Part shown: in pieces, positions 17,527 to 25,261 of the stretch
Layout of the letters: each line of letters starts with the position of its first letter
Position numbering within the stretch: position 1 is the first letter of the stretch
NCBI RefSeq assembly: GCF_003846445.2
Contig: NZ_CP030139.2
Span: forward strand, 372,001-436,000
Direction of reading: 5' to 3'
DNA length: 64,000 nt
Origin: Synechococcus elongatus PCC 11801
GTDB taxonomy: Bacteria > Cyanobacteriota > Cyanobacteriia > Synechococcales > Synechococcaceae
Notes under the pieces: generated by a model
The model's input: only the letters and a program-made list of their open reading frames with translations
The model's database searches: none
Told to the model about the DNA's origin: nothing
Position numbers and translations under genes: made by a program

Positions 17527-18264
17527 CTAGAACGTGCCCGCATTGGGCATCAGGGTCAGCTCATCCACCACTGCCGTCTCCGGCAAGGTTGCGACCTGGA
17601 GCAGCACCTGGGCGACTGTCTCGGGCCGCAACATTGCCTGACGATCGAAGTTAGCGCCCACGCTGGGTTGGTCCCAGAGCGCCGTATCAACCGAGCCGGG
17701 GCAGACTAACGACACGCGGATGCCGTGTGATCGCTCTTCGGCGGCCAGCACCCGTGACCAAGCGGCAAAGGCCGACTTGCTCGCACAGTAAGCTCCCCAG
17801 TCAGGGAAGGCTTGTTGAGCAGCGATCGAAGCGAGATTGAGAATCAAGCCACGCTGCCGCTGCCGCATACCCGGAAGAAGTGCTTGCGCGACCAGCAAGG
17901 GGCTGTAGGTGTTCAGCGCAAAAATACGCTCCAACTCAGCGAGGGGGAGGGTCGCCAGTGGCCCCGTCTGAGCAATGCCTGCGTTATTGATCAGGACGTC
18001 GGGTACACCGAATTGCTCTACCAGTTGGGCGATCGCAGGAGCAATAGCGGGTAGATCGGTCAAATCAAGACTGTAGGTTTCGACAGCCGGCGCACCGTTA
18101 GCGCGAGCAGTCTCAGCAACCGAGTGGAGGCGATCGCGATCGCGCCCCAACAGCAGCAACGACCAGCCTGCTTGTGCGAAGGCTTGTGCAGCCGCTGCAC
18201 CGATGCCACTACTGGCACCCGTAATCAGAACAAAAGGAGAAGGCAGAAAACTCATGCCAGCCAT
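17527..18264 (-). CDS. Short-chain dehydrogenase/reductase
   Basis: 245 residues from ATG 18264 (ATG 18255 also possible). Classical SDR: cofactor motif TGASSGIG near the N-terminus, NNAG in the middle, catalytic Ser in NLASIAA and Tyr/Lys in YCASK. The Arg/Asp pattern after the second strand (LLGRDRDRL) suggests NADP(H). Substrate unknown. Being first in the run leading to folE, a sepiapterin- or dihydropteridine-reductase-like role is conceivable but unproven. A good extended -10 promoter lies about 90 bp upstream. Confidence 0.88.
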   Translation of the reverse strand: MAGMSFLPSPFVLITGASSGIGAAAAQAFAQAGWSLLLLGRDRDRLHSVAETARANGAPAVETYSLDLTDLPAIAPAIAQLVEQFGVPDVLINNAGIAQTGPLATLPLAELERIFALNTYSPLLVAQALLPGMRQRQRGLILNLASIAAQQAFPDWGAYCASKSAFAAWSRVLAAEERSHGIRVSLVCPGSVDTALWDQPSVGANFDRQAMLRPETVAQVLLQVATLPETAVVDELTLMPNAGTF

Positions 18265-18352
18265 CAGGCAGTCAAGCGTGGATGTTTAGCCGAAGACGTG
18301 ACGGCCTGGGAATGCAAGATTCGCCAAGACATGACGAAATGTAACGCATCCA

Positions 18353-18358
18353 ATTATA
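18353..18358 (-). promoter_or_regulatory. Extended -10 promoter element for the SDR-folE-phzF-spoIID-HIT run
   Basis: On the minus strand TATAAT is preceded by TGG (extended -10, TGnTATAAT). It lies just beyond the accA stop and about 90 nt before the SDR start; no good -35 hexamer is seen at 17 bp, as expected for extended -10 promoters. Confidence 0.5.
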
Positions 18359-18381
18359 CCATTTGGGCCGAGTCGCAGGGA

Positions 18382-19365
18382 TCAGGCGTGGGTTTCCAGG
18401 AACACGCCAAGCTGGCGGAATTTCTGGTAGCGCTGCTCACGCAGTTGAGCCGGGCTGAGGGCTTTTAAGTCCTTCAGATGACGCAACAAAACCTGACGCA
18501 AACTCTGGGCCGTTTCCAGGGGTGCAGAATGGGCACCACCCAAAGGCTCGTTGATGATCTCGTCGAGAATGCCCAGTTGCTTGAGATCCCGCGCCGTAAT
18601 CTTGAGGGCTTCCGCCGCTTGAACGGCTTTGCCTGCATCTCGCCAGAGGATCGAAGCACAGGCTTCGGGGCTAGCAACGGTATACACGGAATGCTCAAAC
18701 ATCAGCAGGCGATCGCCCACGCCAATGCCCAAGGCACCACCCGAGCCACCTTCACCAATCACCGTGCAGAGAATTGGCACCGAGAAACGGAACATCTCGC
18801 GCAGGTTGACCGCGATCGCCTCTCCTTGGCCCAGTTCTTCCGCACTGACCCCGGCATAGGCACCAGGCGTATCAATGAAGGTCAGAATCGGCATGCCAAA
18901 GCGATCGGCATGCTCCATCAGCCGCAGGGCTTTGCGATAGCCACCGGGCGAGGCCATGCCAAAGTTACGCAGAACGTTGTCCTTGGTATCGCGCCCTTTT
19001 TGGTGACCTAAAAAGACGACGGGTTGGCCATCAAGAGAACCGACTCCACCGACCAGCGCGAGGTCATCGCTACCGTTGCGATCGCCGTGCAACTCGATCC
19101 ACTCGTCGCTGATCGCTTGGATGTAGTCCAAGGTGCTGGGGCGGCGAGGGTGACGAGCAACCTGAATCCGCTGAGCTGGCGAGAGATTACTAAAAATTTC
19201 TCGCCGTAGTTGAGCCGCGCGGGCTTCTAGCTGCTGAATCTGGCCACTGACATCGACCTGGTTATCGGCTGCAAGGGTGCGAATTTGGGTAATCCGCTCT
19301 TCCAGCTCAACGAGGGGTTTCTCAAACTCCAGCAGGATCGGCTTCTTCGCGACAGGAGCAGCCAT
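18382..19365 (-). CDS. accA: Acetyl-CoA carboxylase carboxyltransferase subunit alpha
   Basis: 327 residues from the ATG at 19365, with GAGG 8 nt before it. The frame continues upstream but over the end of aar, so the longer form is rejected. Carboxyltransferase features: [44 protein letters not shown] and [13 protein letters not shown] (oxyanion and CoA/biotin binding). With AccD it moves CO2 from carboxybiotin to acetyl-CoA, giving malonyl-CoA for fatty acid synthesis. It follows aar by only 10 bp, so supply of malonyl-CoA and use of acyl-ACP for alkanes are likely co-transcribed. Confidence 0.97.
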   Translation of the reverse strand: MAAPVAKKPILLEFEKPLVELEERITQIRTLAADNQVDVSGQIQQLEARAAQLRREIFSNLSPAQRIQVARHPRRPSTLDYIQAISDEWIELHGDRNGSDDLALVGGVGSLDGQPVVFLGHQKGRDTKDNVLRNFGMASPGGYRKALRLMEHADRFGMPILTFIDTPGAYAGVSAEELGQGEAIAVNLREMFRFSVPILCTVIGEGGSGGALGIGVGDRLLMFEHSVYTVASPEACASILWRDAGKAVQAAEALKITARDLKQLGILDEIINEPLGGAHSAPLETAQSLRQVLLRHLKDLKALSPAQLREQRYQKFRQLGVFLETHA

Positions 19366-19375
19366 GCAAGGAACC

Positions 19376-20401
19376 TCAGATTGCCAATGCCAAGGGTTGG
19401 AAGCCATGGCGGCGCGAGGCTTCACCGATTGCTTCCATCTTCTCGATCGTGATCTGGTTGCGTCCCCAGGAGAAGTTGGTGTGCCAGCCCTCGAATTCCA
19501 AGAGCATCGCCTCGGCAAAGCAGGCAAACATCTGCCGCTCGGGCCGCGCCATCTCGGCTGCTGACATGATCTGCCAGTCGATGTCGAAGCAATGTTCAAC
19601 AACGCCGCCATTCAGGACGTAAATGCCCTCACCCTGCACTTTGCTGCCGAGATTTTTGGGATAGCCCCCATCGATCAAGACACAGGGTTGCTTCAGCGTG
19701 GTGGGGTCGATCGTCACGCCCTGGGGCATGCTGGCTACCCAGACAATGATGTCGGCTTCGGGCAGCGCTGCTTCCAGGGGCAGGATTTTGCCCCGCCCCA
19801 GTTCAGCTTGGAGATTGTCCAATCGCTCTTGGTTACGAGCCGTCAAAATCAGGTCACCGACACCGAGTTTGCGATCGAGCCAGCGGCAAACCGCACTGCC
19901 AATATCCCCTGTCGCTCCCACGACTGCGATCGTGGCTTGAGTGAGGTCTAGCCCAAGCTGCTGAGCTGAGGTTTCAACCTGCTTACAGATGATGTAGGCC
20001 GTATGGGTGTTGCCGGTGGTGAACCGTTCAAATTCCAGGGTGGTGTCTCGCACTTGCCGCAGACTGGCAAGGTCGAAATTCTCGAAAATAATCGAGGTAA
20101 AACCACCGAGGGCAGAGATGTCAATGCCATGCTTTTGCGCATGGGACATGGCGTTGAGCACTTTGCGGGTTGCTGTTTTGAAACGCCGTGCTGCCAGCAT
20201 TTCTGGCAGAAAACACGATTCGATATAGCGCCCGTGAATCACTTTTCCCGTAGCACTGGTCACCGTGATTTCATCAACGATTTGGGGGGGAGCACTACTC
20301 CAAAATTCCAAACCCTGATCGGCGTATTCTTCGTAGCCCATGCTGCGAGCAACGTCGCAGGCCTGTTCCAAACTGGTGAGATGACCGATGAGACCGAACA
20401 T
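19376..20401 (-). CDS. aar: Long-chain acyl-[acyl-carrier-protein] reductase (AAR)
   Basis: 341 residues, the length of the S. elongatus enzyme known as orf1594 of PCC 7942. It reduces fatty acyl-ACP (or acyl-CoA) to the fatty aldehyde with NADPH. The Rossmann motif [11 protein letters not shown] starts at residue 160, and the catalytic thioester cysteine Cys294 lies in MFACFAEA. A good Shine-Dalgarno (AGGAA) precedes the ATG. It is 14 bp downstream of the ado gene, and the two enzymes are known to form a complex that hands the aldehyde over. All recognised active residues are present. Confidence 0.97.
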   Translation of the reverse strand: MFGLIGHLTSLEQACDVARSMGYEEYADQGLEFWSSAPPQIVDEITVTSATGKVIHGRYIESCFLPEMLAARRFKTATRKVLNAMSHAQKHGIDISALGGFTSIIFENFDLASLRQVRDTTLEFERFTTGNTHTAYIICKQVETSAQQLGLDLTQATIAVVGATGDIGSAVCRWLDRKLGVGDLILTARNQERLDNLQAELGRGKILPLEAALPEADIIVWVASMPQGVTIDPTTLKQPCVLIDGGYPKNLGSKVQGEGIYVLNGGVVEHCFDIDWQIMSAAEMARPERQMFACFAEAMLLEFEGWHTNFSWGRNQITIEKMEAIGEASRRHGFQPLALAI

Positions 20402-20415
20402 TCAGATTTCCTGGA

Positions 20416-21111
20416 TCAAACGGCCGCAAGGCCATAGGCGGACATGCGCATAATTTCGCGCGTCGTGAAGCCGATATTTTCCAACGCTTCGCCGTAGGCA
20501 ATCATAAAGTCCTCAACGAGAGACTCGCGCTCCATGCCCAATTCCCGCGCATCGTCAGCCACTTCGTTGAGCATTTGCCAAACCAGCGGTAGGTTCTGAC
20601 GATTGGCGTCCTCGAGTTCAGCTTTCGAAGCTTCGAAGTTAGCCTTCAGCCACTCTTCGCCGAAGTTGCGATGCAGGTATTCATCGCGCACCACACCCTC
20701 GGTGATTTTGCGAGCGAAAGCATCCGCTACCGGGATGTAGATGTTGTAGGCCGCGATCGCAAAGCACTCGATGATCAGTGATTGAATCAGCAAGCAGGTG
20801 ACGACCTTGCCCTCAGCAGCGGCTACCTTGAAGTTCTCGTGCAGCTTGGCAAAGAACTTTTGGGCAAAACCCATGTCAGGAATGACGGAGAGATTTTTGC
20901 CACAGGCCATGAAGCCCTTCATGTGGCGCTGTTCCATTTTGGCTAGCTTGTGAAGCTCATCCCGCTGGTCGGGCAGCATCTCTGCAAGGCGATTGTAGTT
21001 GTCGAACGCCTCTTGTTCGCCTTCAATCACGATCGCGTTGATGCGGCTGTAAGCGTCTTTGTAGGACTCGCTTTGAAAGTCCAGTTCAAGGCTGGCTTCA
21101 AGCTGCGGCAT
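20416..21111 (-). CDS. ado: Aldehyde-deformylating oxygenase (ADO)
   Basis: 231 residues from ATG 21111 ([12 protein letters not shown]), the known start of the S. elongatus enzyme; a longer frame from 21132 is rejected. Ferritin-like di-iron protein that converts Cn fatty aldehydes to Cn-1 alkanes and formate using O2 and a reducing system. Iron ligands are all present: Glu32, Glu60 and His63 (EQRH), Glu115, Glu144 and His147 (EYLH). Heptadecane and pentadecane made here sit in thylakoid and cell membranes. A hairpin occupies the leader (21153-21184) and AGGAGA lies 11 nt before the start. First gene of ado-aar-accA. Confidence 0.97.
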   Translation of the reverse strand: MPQLEASLELDFQSESYKDAYSRINAIVIEGEQEAFDNYNRLAEMLPDQRDELHKLAKMEQRHMKGFMACGKNLSVIPDMGFAQKFFAKLHENFKVAAAEGKVVTCLLIQSLIIECFAIAAYNIYIPVADAFARKITEGVVRDEYLHRNFGEEWLKANFEASKAELEDANRQNLPLVWQMLNEVADDARELGMERESLVEDFMIAYGEALENIGFTTREIMRMSAYGLAAV

Positions 21112-21152
21112 GAGTCTGCGGTCTCCTGACACGGATGAAAGGGAGAATTTGG

Positions 21153-21184
21153 GATTGGTGGATCCCAGTGGGTACGCACCAATC
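21153..21184 (-). promoter_or_regulatory. Hairpin in the ado leader
   Basis: Perfect 8-bp inverted repeat (GATTGGTG / CACCAATC) with a 16-nt interior that can pair further (CCCA/TGGG). A -10-like TAGAGT lies directly upstream on the minus strand (21188-21193), so the hairpin would sit at or near the 5' end of the ado-aar mRNA. Confidence 0.45.
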
Positions 21185-21200
21185 TACACTCTAGCGGTAT

Positions 21201-22016
21201 TTACCTAGGTGACAGCGGGGACGATCGCTGCCAGCCTGCGATCGCCGTCAGCACTTGAACCCAACCCTGCACTAATTGCTCAAAGATTTCCGCCCCCTTG
21301 TCGGCAGTTGCCGAGGTCGGATCGCCAATCACACCGCTCTGGCTGAGGTCGTGGGTTAGCCAGGCGATTGGTAGGTTGCCCTCCCAGCTCAGCAAGCCTT
21401 GAGCATCCAGATCCGGTGGATATTCTGCGATCGCCTGATCCATCTGCACCTGTTCCGGCAGCAGATGCAGCATCAAACTCGTTTCGGCATCGCCAGCATG
21501 GAAGCCGAGATCCTGTTCACGGGGTGTCAACAGCTCACCGATCTGGTTCGGCACGTTCCAGACGAAGAGCGGCAGAATCTCGAAGTCGGGAAAGCGTTCC
21601 CGCAGATCGCGGGCAGCCAATTGCACAATCTGGGGCTGGCCGCCATGGCCATTTAGCCAGATCAACCGCCGAAAACCGGCTGCATAGAGACTGGCGGCGC
21701 TATCGGTCAGAACAGCGAGCAGTGTCTCTGTGCGCAGACTGATCGTGCCAGGGAAGCCGTTGTGCTCGTTCGATTTGCCATAGCAGAGCGGCGGCAGGCC
21801 ATAGGCAGCAATCTCAGCGGGCAGGCGGCGTAGGGCTTCACCGGTAACAGCAGTGGCGATCGCAGTATCCACAACCAGCGGCAGATGTGGGCCATGCTGC
21901 TCGATCGCCCCAATCGGTTGAATGATCAGAATGCGATCGCGATCGGGTAGTGCCGCAATTTCTGGCCAGCGCAGGTAAGGAAAGAAGCGATCGGCGGGGA
22001 TGGATCCATGCAACAT
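21201..22016 (-). CDS. Creatininase-family amidohydrolase
   Basis: 271 residues from ATG 22016. Metal-binding motifs of the creatinine amidohydrolase family are clear: PIGAIEQHGPHLPL with Glu, His and then VDT (Asp), LNGHGGQP, and HAGDAETSLML with His and Glu. Family members hydrolyse cyclic amides (creatinine) or act in riboflavin/F420 and mycofactocin routes; the substrate here is unknown. It lies just upstream of ado on the same strand with a 89-bp gap that holds the ado promoter region, so co-transcription is uncertain. It is divergent from the S1-domain gene. Confidence 0.9.
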   Translation of the reverse strand: MLHGSIPADRFFPYLRWPEIAALPDRDRILIIQPIGAIEQHGPHLPLVVDTAIATAVTGEALRRLPAEIAAYGLPPLCYGKSNEHNGFPGTISLRTETLLAVLTDSAASLYAAGFRRLIWLNGHGGQPQIVQLAARDLRERFPDFEILPLFVWNVPNQIGELLTPREQDLGFHAGDAETSLMLHLLPEQVQMDQAIAEYPPDLDAQGLLSWEGNLPIAWLTHDLSQSGVIGDPTSATADKGAEIFEQLVQGWVQVLTAIAGWQRSSPLSPR

Positions 22017-22112
22017 TGCCGTGACTTGTCTCCTTTGGGGCTAGTGAGCGATCGCAATGCAGTGTCAAAGTAAGAAGAACCGCATTCTGCGAAAGTCCAT
22101 CGTCCGAACAGT

Positions 22113-23000
22113 ATGAGTCCTTCTGCCGCCAACACCCCTTCCTACGACGACTTTGCCCAAGCCTTGGAAGCCCAGTCGCTGGATTCCCAAAAAGGCCAAC
22201 TGGTGCGCGGCAAGGTCTACGAATACAGCACCGATGGGGCCTACATCGACATTGGCGGTAAAGCGCCGGCCTTCTTGCCCAAGCGGGAAGCTGCCCTGCA
22301 CGCGGTGCTGGACTTGGAAGCCCATCTGCCCAAGGACGAAGAGCTGGAGTTCCTCGTCATTCGTGACCAAAACGAAGATGGTCAGGTGACGGTATCGCTG
22401 CGGGCGCTGGCGTTGCAACAGGCTTGGACCCGTGTGGCTGAGCTACAGGAAAGTGGCCAGACCGTGCAGGTCAAAGTCACAGGTAGCAATAAAGGCGGCG
22501 TCACGGCGGATCTGGAAGGGCTACGCGCCTTTATTCCGCGATCGCACTTGAATGAAAAAGAAGATTTGGATGGCCTCAAGGGCAAAATCTTGACGGTTGC
22601 TTTCTTGGAAGTGAACCGCGCTGACAAAAAGCTGGTGCTGTCGGAACGGCAAGCTGCTCGTACCGCACTGGTGCGCGAAATCGAAGTGGGTCAACTAGTC
22701 AGCGGCAAGGTGACCGGACTCAAGCCTTTTGGCGTTTTTGTTGACTTGGGTGGTGCCACTGCTCTGTTGCCGATTAACCAAATCAGTCAGCGATTTGTTT
22801 CCGACGTCGGCACAATTTTCAAGGTTGGTGACCCGATTCAAGCCTTGGTCGTCGCGATCGACAACACCAAAGGCCGGATTTCGCTGTCGACCAAAGTTCT
22901 GGAAAATCATCCGGGCGAAATTCTGGAGAATGTTGCTGAACTGCAAGCTTCTGCTGCCGATCGCGCTGAGCGGGCCCGTAAGCAACTGGAGTCGCAGTAG
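22113..23000 (+). CDS. S1 RNA-binding domain protein, ribosomal protein S1-like (three S1 domains)
   Basis: 295 residues. Three S1 repeats are visible at about 25-96 (GQLVRGKVYEYSTDGAYIDIG), 113-180 (GQTVQVKVTGSNKGGVTADL) and 195-262 (GQLVSGKVTGLKPFGVFVDLG). Cyanobacteria and chloroplasts have short S1 proteins with three repeats, and cyanobacteria usually have two paralogues. It may be the ribosomal S1 protein or the second, less essential form; the other copy is not in this window. It binds mRNA near the start site or acts as a general RNA chaperone. The next gene, a Tab2-type RNA-binding protein, begins 3 bp after its stop, implying one operon. Confidence 0.9.
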   Translation: MSPSAANTPSYDDFAQALEAQSLDSQKGQLVRGKVYEYSTDGAYIDIGGKAPAFLPKREAALHAVLDLEAHLPKDEELEFLVIRDQNEDGQVTVSLRALALQQAWTRVAELQESGQTVQVKVTGSNKGGVTADLEGLRAFIPRSHLNEKEDLDGLKGKILTVAFLEVNRADKKLVLSERQAARTALVREIEVGQLVSGKVTGLKPFGVFVDLGGATALLPINQISQRFVSDVGTIFKVGDPIQALVVAIDNTKGRISLSTKVLENHPGEILENVAELQASAADRAERARKQLESQ

Positions 23001-23003
23001 GGC

Positions 23004-23861
23004 ATGACCCGGATTTGGGAACTCGATTTTTACTCGCGGCCGATCCTCGATGAGGCGGGCAAAAAACTCTGGGAAGTCGCGATCGCGGAAACCATCACTA
23101 CGGTCGCTGCACCTGACTCGACCTTTCGCTATGCCAGCTTTGTCACGGGTGATCAGGTCAACTCAGTGACGTTGCAGGACGCCTTGAAAACGGCGATCGC
23201 GGAAGCGGGGGCAACCCCCGATCGGATTCGCTACTTCCGGCGACCGATGAACAACATGATTCGCAAGGCTTGTACCGATTTGGGGCTGCCCTGCCAGCTC
23301 AGCCGCCGCACCGTCAGTCTCCACAACTGGCTGGAAGAACGGCAGCAGCAGGTCTATGCGAGTCATCCGGGCTATAACCCTGGCCCAGTTGCTGGTGTTC
23401 AGATGCCTGACGAAGCGCCCCAGCCCCTGCCTGATGCCCTACGGGGCGATCGCTGGGCTCTTGTCGATTTGCCCTTTGCTGCTTTGGCAGAGCATGGGGA
23501 ATGGGCGATCGATTTTGGCGAAGCCTTTCCCCTGACAGGGCTTGATCTGCCCGACGAGACGCCGATTCCGGGGCTGATCATTTTTGCCAGTCGTGCCATG
23601 CCGATCGCTGCTTGGCTCTCGGGATTGGAACCCGCTTGGCTGACCTACGCCTCGCCCGCCAAACAACTATTGCTGGAAACAGGCGGCAGTGAGCGCTGGA
23701 CCCTAGCAGCGCTGAACGTCCCAGCACTTCAGCAAGAAGCGGCTCAGTTTACGGCGGCGAAGCAGGCGGCGAAGGGACTGCACTTCTTGGCGGTGCAAGC
23801 CGATCCCAACAGCGATCGCTTTGCTGGTTTTTGGTTGCTGCGGGAATTGCCGCTTGGGTAG
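23004..23861 (+). CDS. Tab2/Atab2-family RNA-binding protein
   Basis: 285 residues, beginning with the family hallmark WELDFYSRPILDEAGKKLWE. YFRRPMNNMIRKAC and RRTVSLHNWLEER are further conserved stretches, and the C-terminus ends with FWLLRELPLG. Chlamydomonas Tab2 and Arabidopsis ATAB2 bind the 5' leader of psaB (and other) mRNAs and are needed for photosystem assembly; in cyanobacteria the role is less clear. Positioned 3 bp after an S1-domain RNA-binding gene and 3 bp before the tldE-like gene, in a compact operon. Confidence 0.92.
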   Translation: MTRIWELDFYSRPILDEAGKKLWEVAIAETITTVAAPDSTFRYASFVTGDQVNSVTLQDALKTAIAEAGATPDRIRYFRRPMNNMIRKACTDLGLPCQLSRRTVSLHNWLEERQQQVYASHPGYNPGPVAGVQMPDEAPQPLPDALRGDRWALVDLPFAALAEHGEWAIDFGEAFPLTGLDLPDETPIPGLIIFASRAMPIAAWLSGLEPAWLTYASPAKQLLLETGGSERWTLAALNVPALQQEAAQFTAAKQAAKGLHFLAVQADPNSDRFAGFWLLRELPLG

Positions 23862-23864
23862 CCG

Positions 23865-25154
23865 ATGAGCAACGAGTTGCAGCCGGAACAACTGCTGGAT
23901 TTGGCACGGCGATCGGGTGCGGAGCTGGCCGAGGTCTACTGGAGTAGCAGTGAATCGCGGCCGGTCTACTTCGAAGCCAATGACCTCAAACAGCTGGAAT
24001 CAACGCAGTCGGAGGGCGTAGCCCTGCGGTTGTGGCGGCAGGGGAAACCGGGACTTGCTGTCGCCTATGGCCCTGTCGATCCACAGCAACTAGTCGATCG
24101 CGCCTGTGCTCTCAGCGATCTCAACGATCCGGAAGAGCCGCTGTTGGCTGAGCCATGGCAGGCTCAGTTTCTGGACAAGCGATCGCCCGTTGAGCGAGAA
24201 GCCTTGATCACGGCGGGTCAAGCGGCGATCGCCCAGATCCGCGATCGCTATCCGGCTGTTCTCTGTAGCGGTGAATGGAGCTGCAGTCAGGAAGCCGTGC
24301 GCCTGATCGACAGTCGGGGGCTGGATTTGCAGCAGCAAGATGTCAGCCTTAGCGCCTACTTGCAGGTGGAATGGACGCGGGGTGAAGACTTTCTAGCAGT
24401 CGGTGAAGAAGCCCTAGAGAACGCAATCCTCGACCCAGCCGCACTGACGGCCTCGATTCTGCAGCGGCTGCAATGGGCCGAGCAAAGTGTGTCTGCCCCC
24501 CAAGGTCAACGCCCAGTTGTGATTGCTGCTCGGGCGACGGATCTGCTCTGGGGAACGGTGCAAGCCGCTTTGAATGGTCAGCGGGTGCAGGAAGGGAGTT
24601 CACCGTGGAGTGAGCGGCTAGGCGATCGCGTTCTTAGTCCAGCAGTGACGCTGCGGCAACAGCCTGACTTTGGACCCTATGCCTGTCCCTTTGATGACGC
24701 GGGCGATCGCACCCAGTCTCTAATGCTGATCGAAGCCGGAGTCCTGCGCCAGTTCTACCGCGATCGCCGCTGCGGCCAACAGCCCAGCGAAACGACGGGT
24801 AATGGCTTCCGCCCCGGATTGGGTAGCTATCCGCAACCCGCCTTGGTCAACTGTTGTCTGGAACCCGGTATGGCTTCCCTGCCGGAGTTGATTGCTGCGA
24901 TCGACGATGGCATTCTGCTCGATCAAACCCTGGGCGGCGGCCCCGATCTAGCTGGTGATTTTTCGGTCAATGTCGACTTGGGCTATCGCATCCAAAACGG
25001 TCAAATTACTGGCCGAGTCAAAGACACCATGCTGGCGGGAAATGTCTACACCGCATTACAGGACTGTCAACTGGCTAATGACCTGAGCTGGCAGGGTAAC
25101 TGCTGGACGCCCGCGATCGCGGTGCCGGCCCTCTCGGTGGTCAGTGCGCTCTAG
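23865..25154 (+). CDS. TldD/PmbA-family protein, TldE (PmbA) type
   Basis: 429 residues. N-terminal domain with EVYWSSSESRPVYFEANDLKQ and a conserved GVALRLW; C-terminal part with TLGGGPDLAGDFSVNVDLGYRIQNG and GRVKDTMLAGN, typical of PmbA/TldE. The HExxxH zinc site found in TldD is absent, so this is the non-catalytic partner that normally pairs with TldD to form a metalloprotease degrading unfolded peptides (CcdA antitoxin, microcin maturation in Escherichia coli). No tldD is in this window. Operon with the two preceding RNA-binding genes. Confidence 0.9.
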   Translation: MSNELQPEQLLDLARRSGAELAEVYWSSSESRPVYFEANDLKQLESTQSEGVALRLWRQGKPGLAVAYGPVDPQQLVDRACALSDLNDPEEPLLAEPWQAQFLDKRSPVEREALITAGQAAIAQIRDRYPAVLCSGEWSCSQEAVRLIDSRGLDLQQQDVSLSAYLQVEWTRGEDFLAVGEEALENAILDPAALTASILQRLQWAEQSVSAPQGQRPVVIAARATDLLWGTVQAALNGQRVQEGSSPWSERLGDRVLSPAVTLRQQPDFGPYACPFDDAGDRTQSLMLIEAGVLRQFYRDRRCGQQPSETTGNGFRPGLGSYPQPALVNCCLEPGMASLPELIAAIDDGILLDQTLGGGPDLAGDFSVNVDLGYRIQNGQITGRVKDTMLAGNVYTALQDCQLANDLSWQGNCWTPAIAVPALSVVSAL

Positions 25155-25261
25155 TCTGCTGAGGGAAAGTCGCGATCGCAGTGGGTCGCGGCAAAACATC
25201 ACAGTGGATCGATTCTGAGCTGGCCGCGCTAGGCTACACAAGCGTTTCGCTCAACTGATGC

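Noticed and set aside
19366-19611. 82-codon N-terminal extension of accA
   Set aside because: It lies over the 3' end of aar; AccA normally starts at MAAPVAKK, which has a ribosome-binding site.
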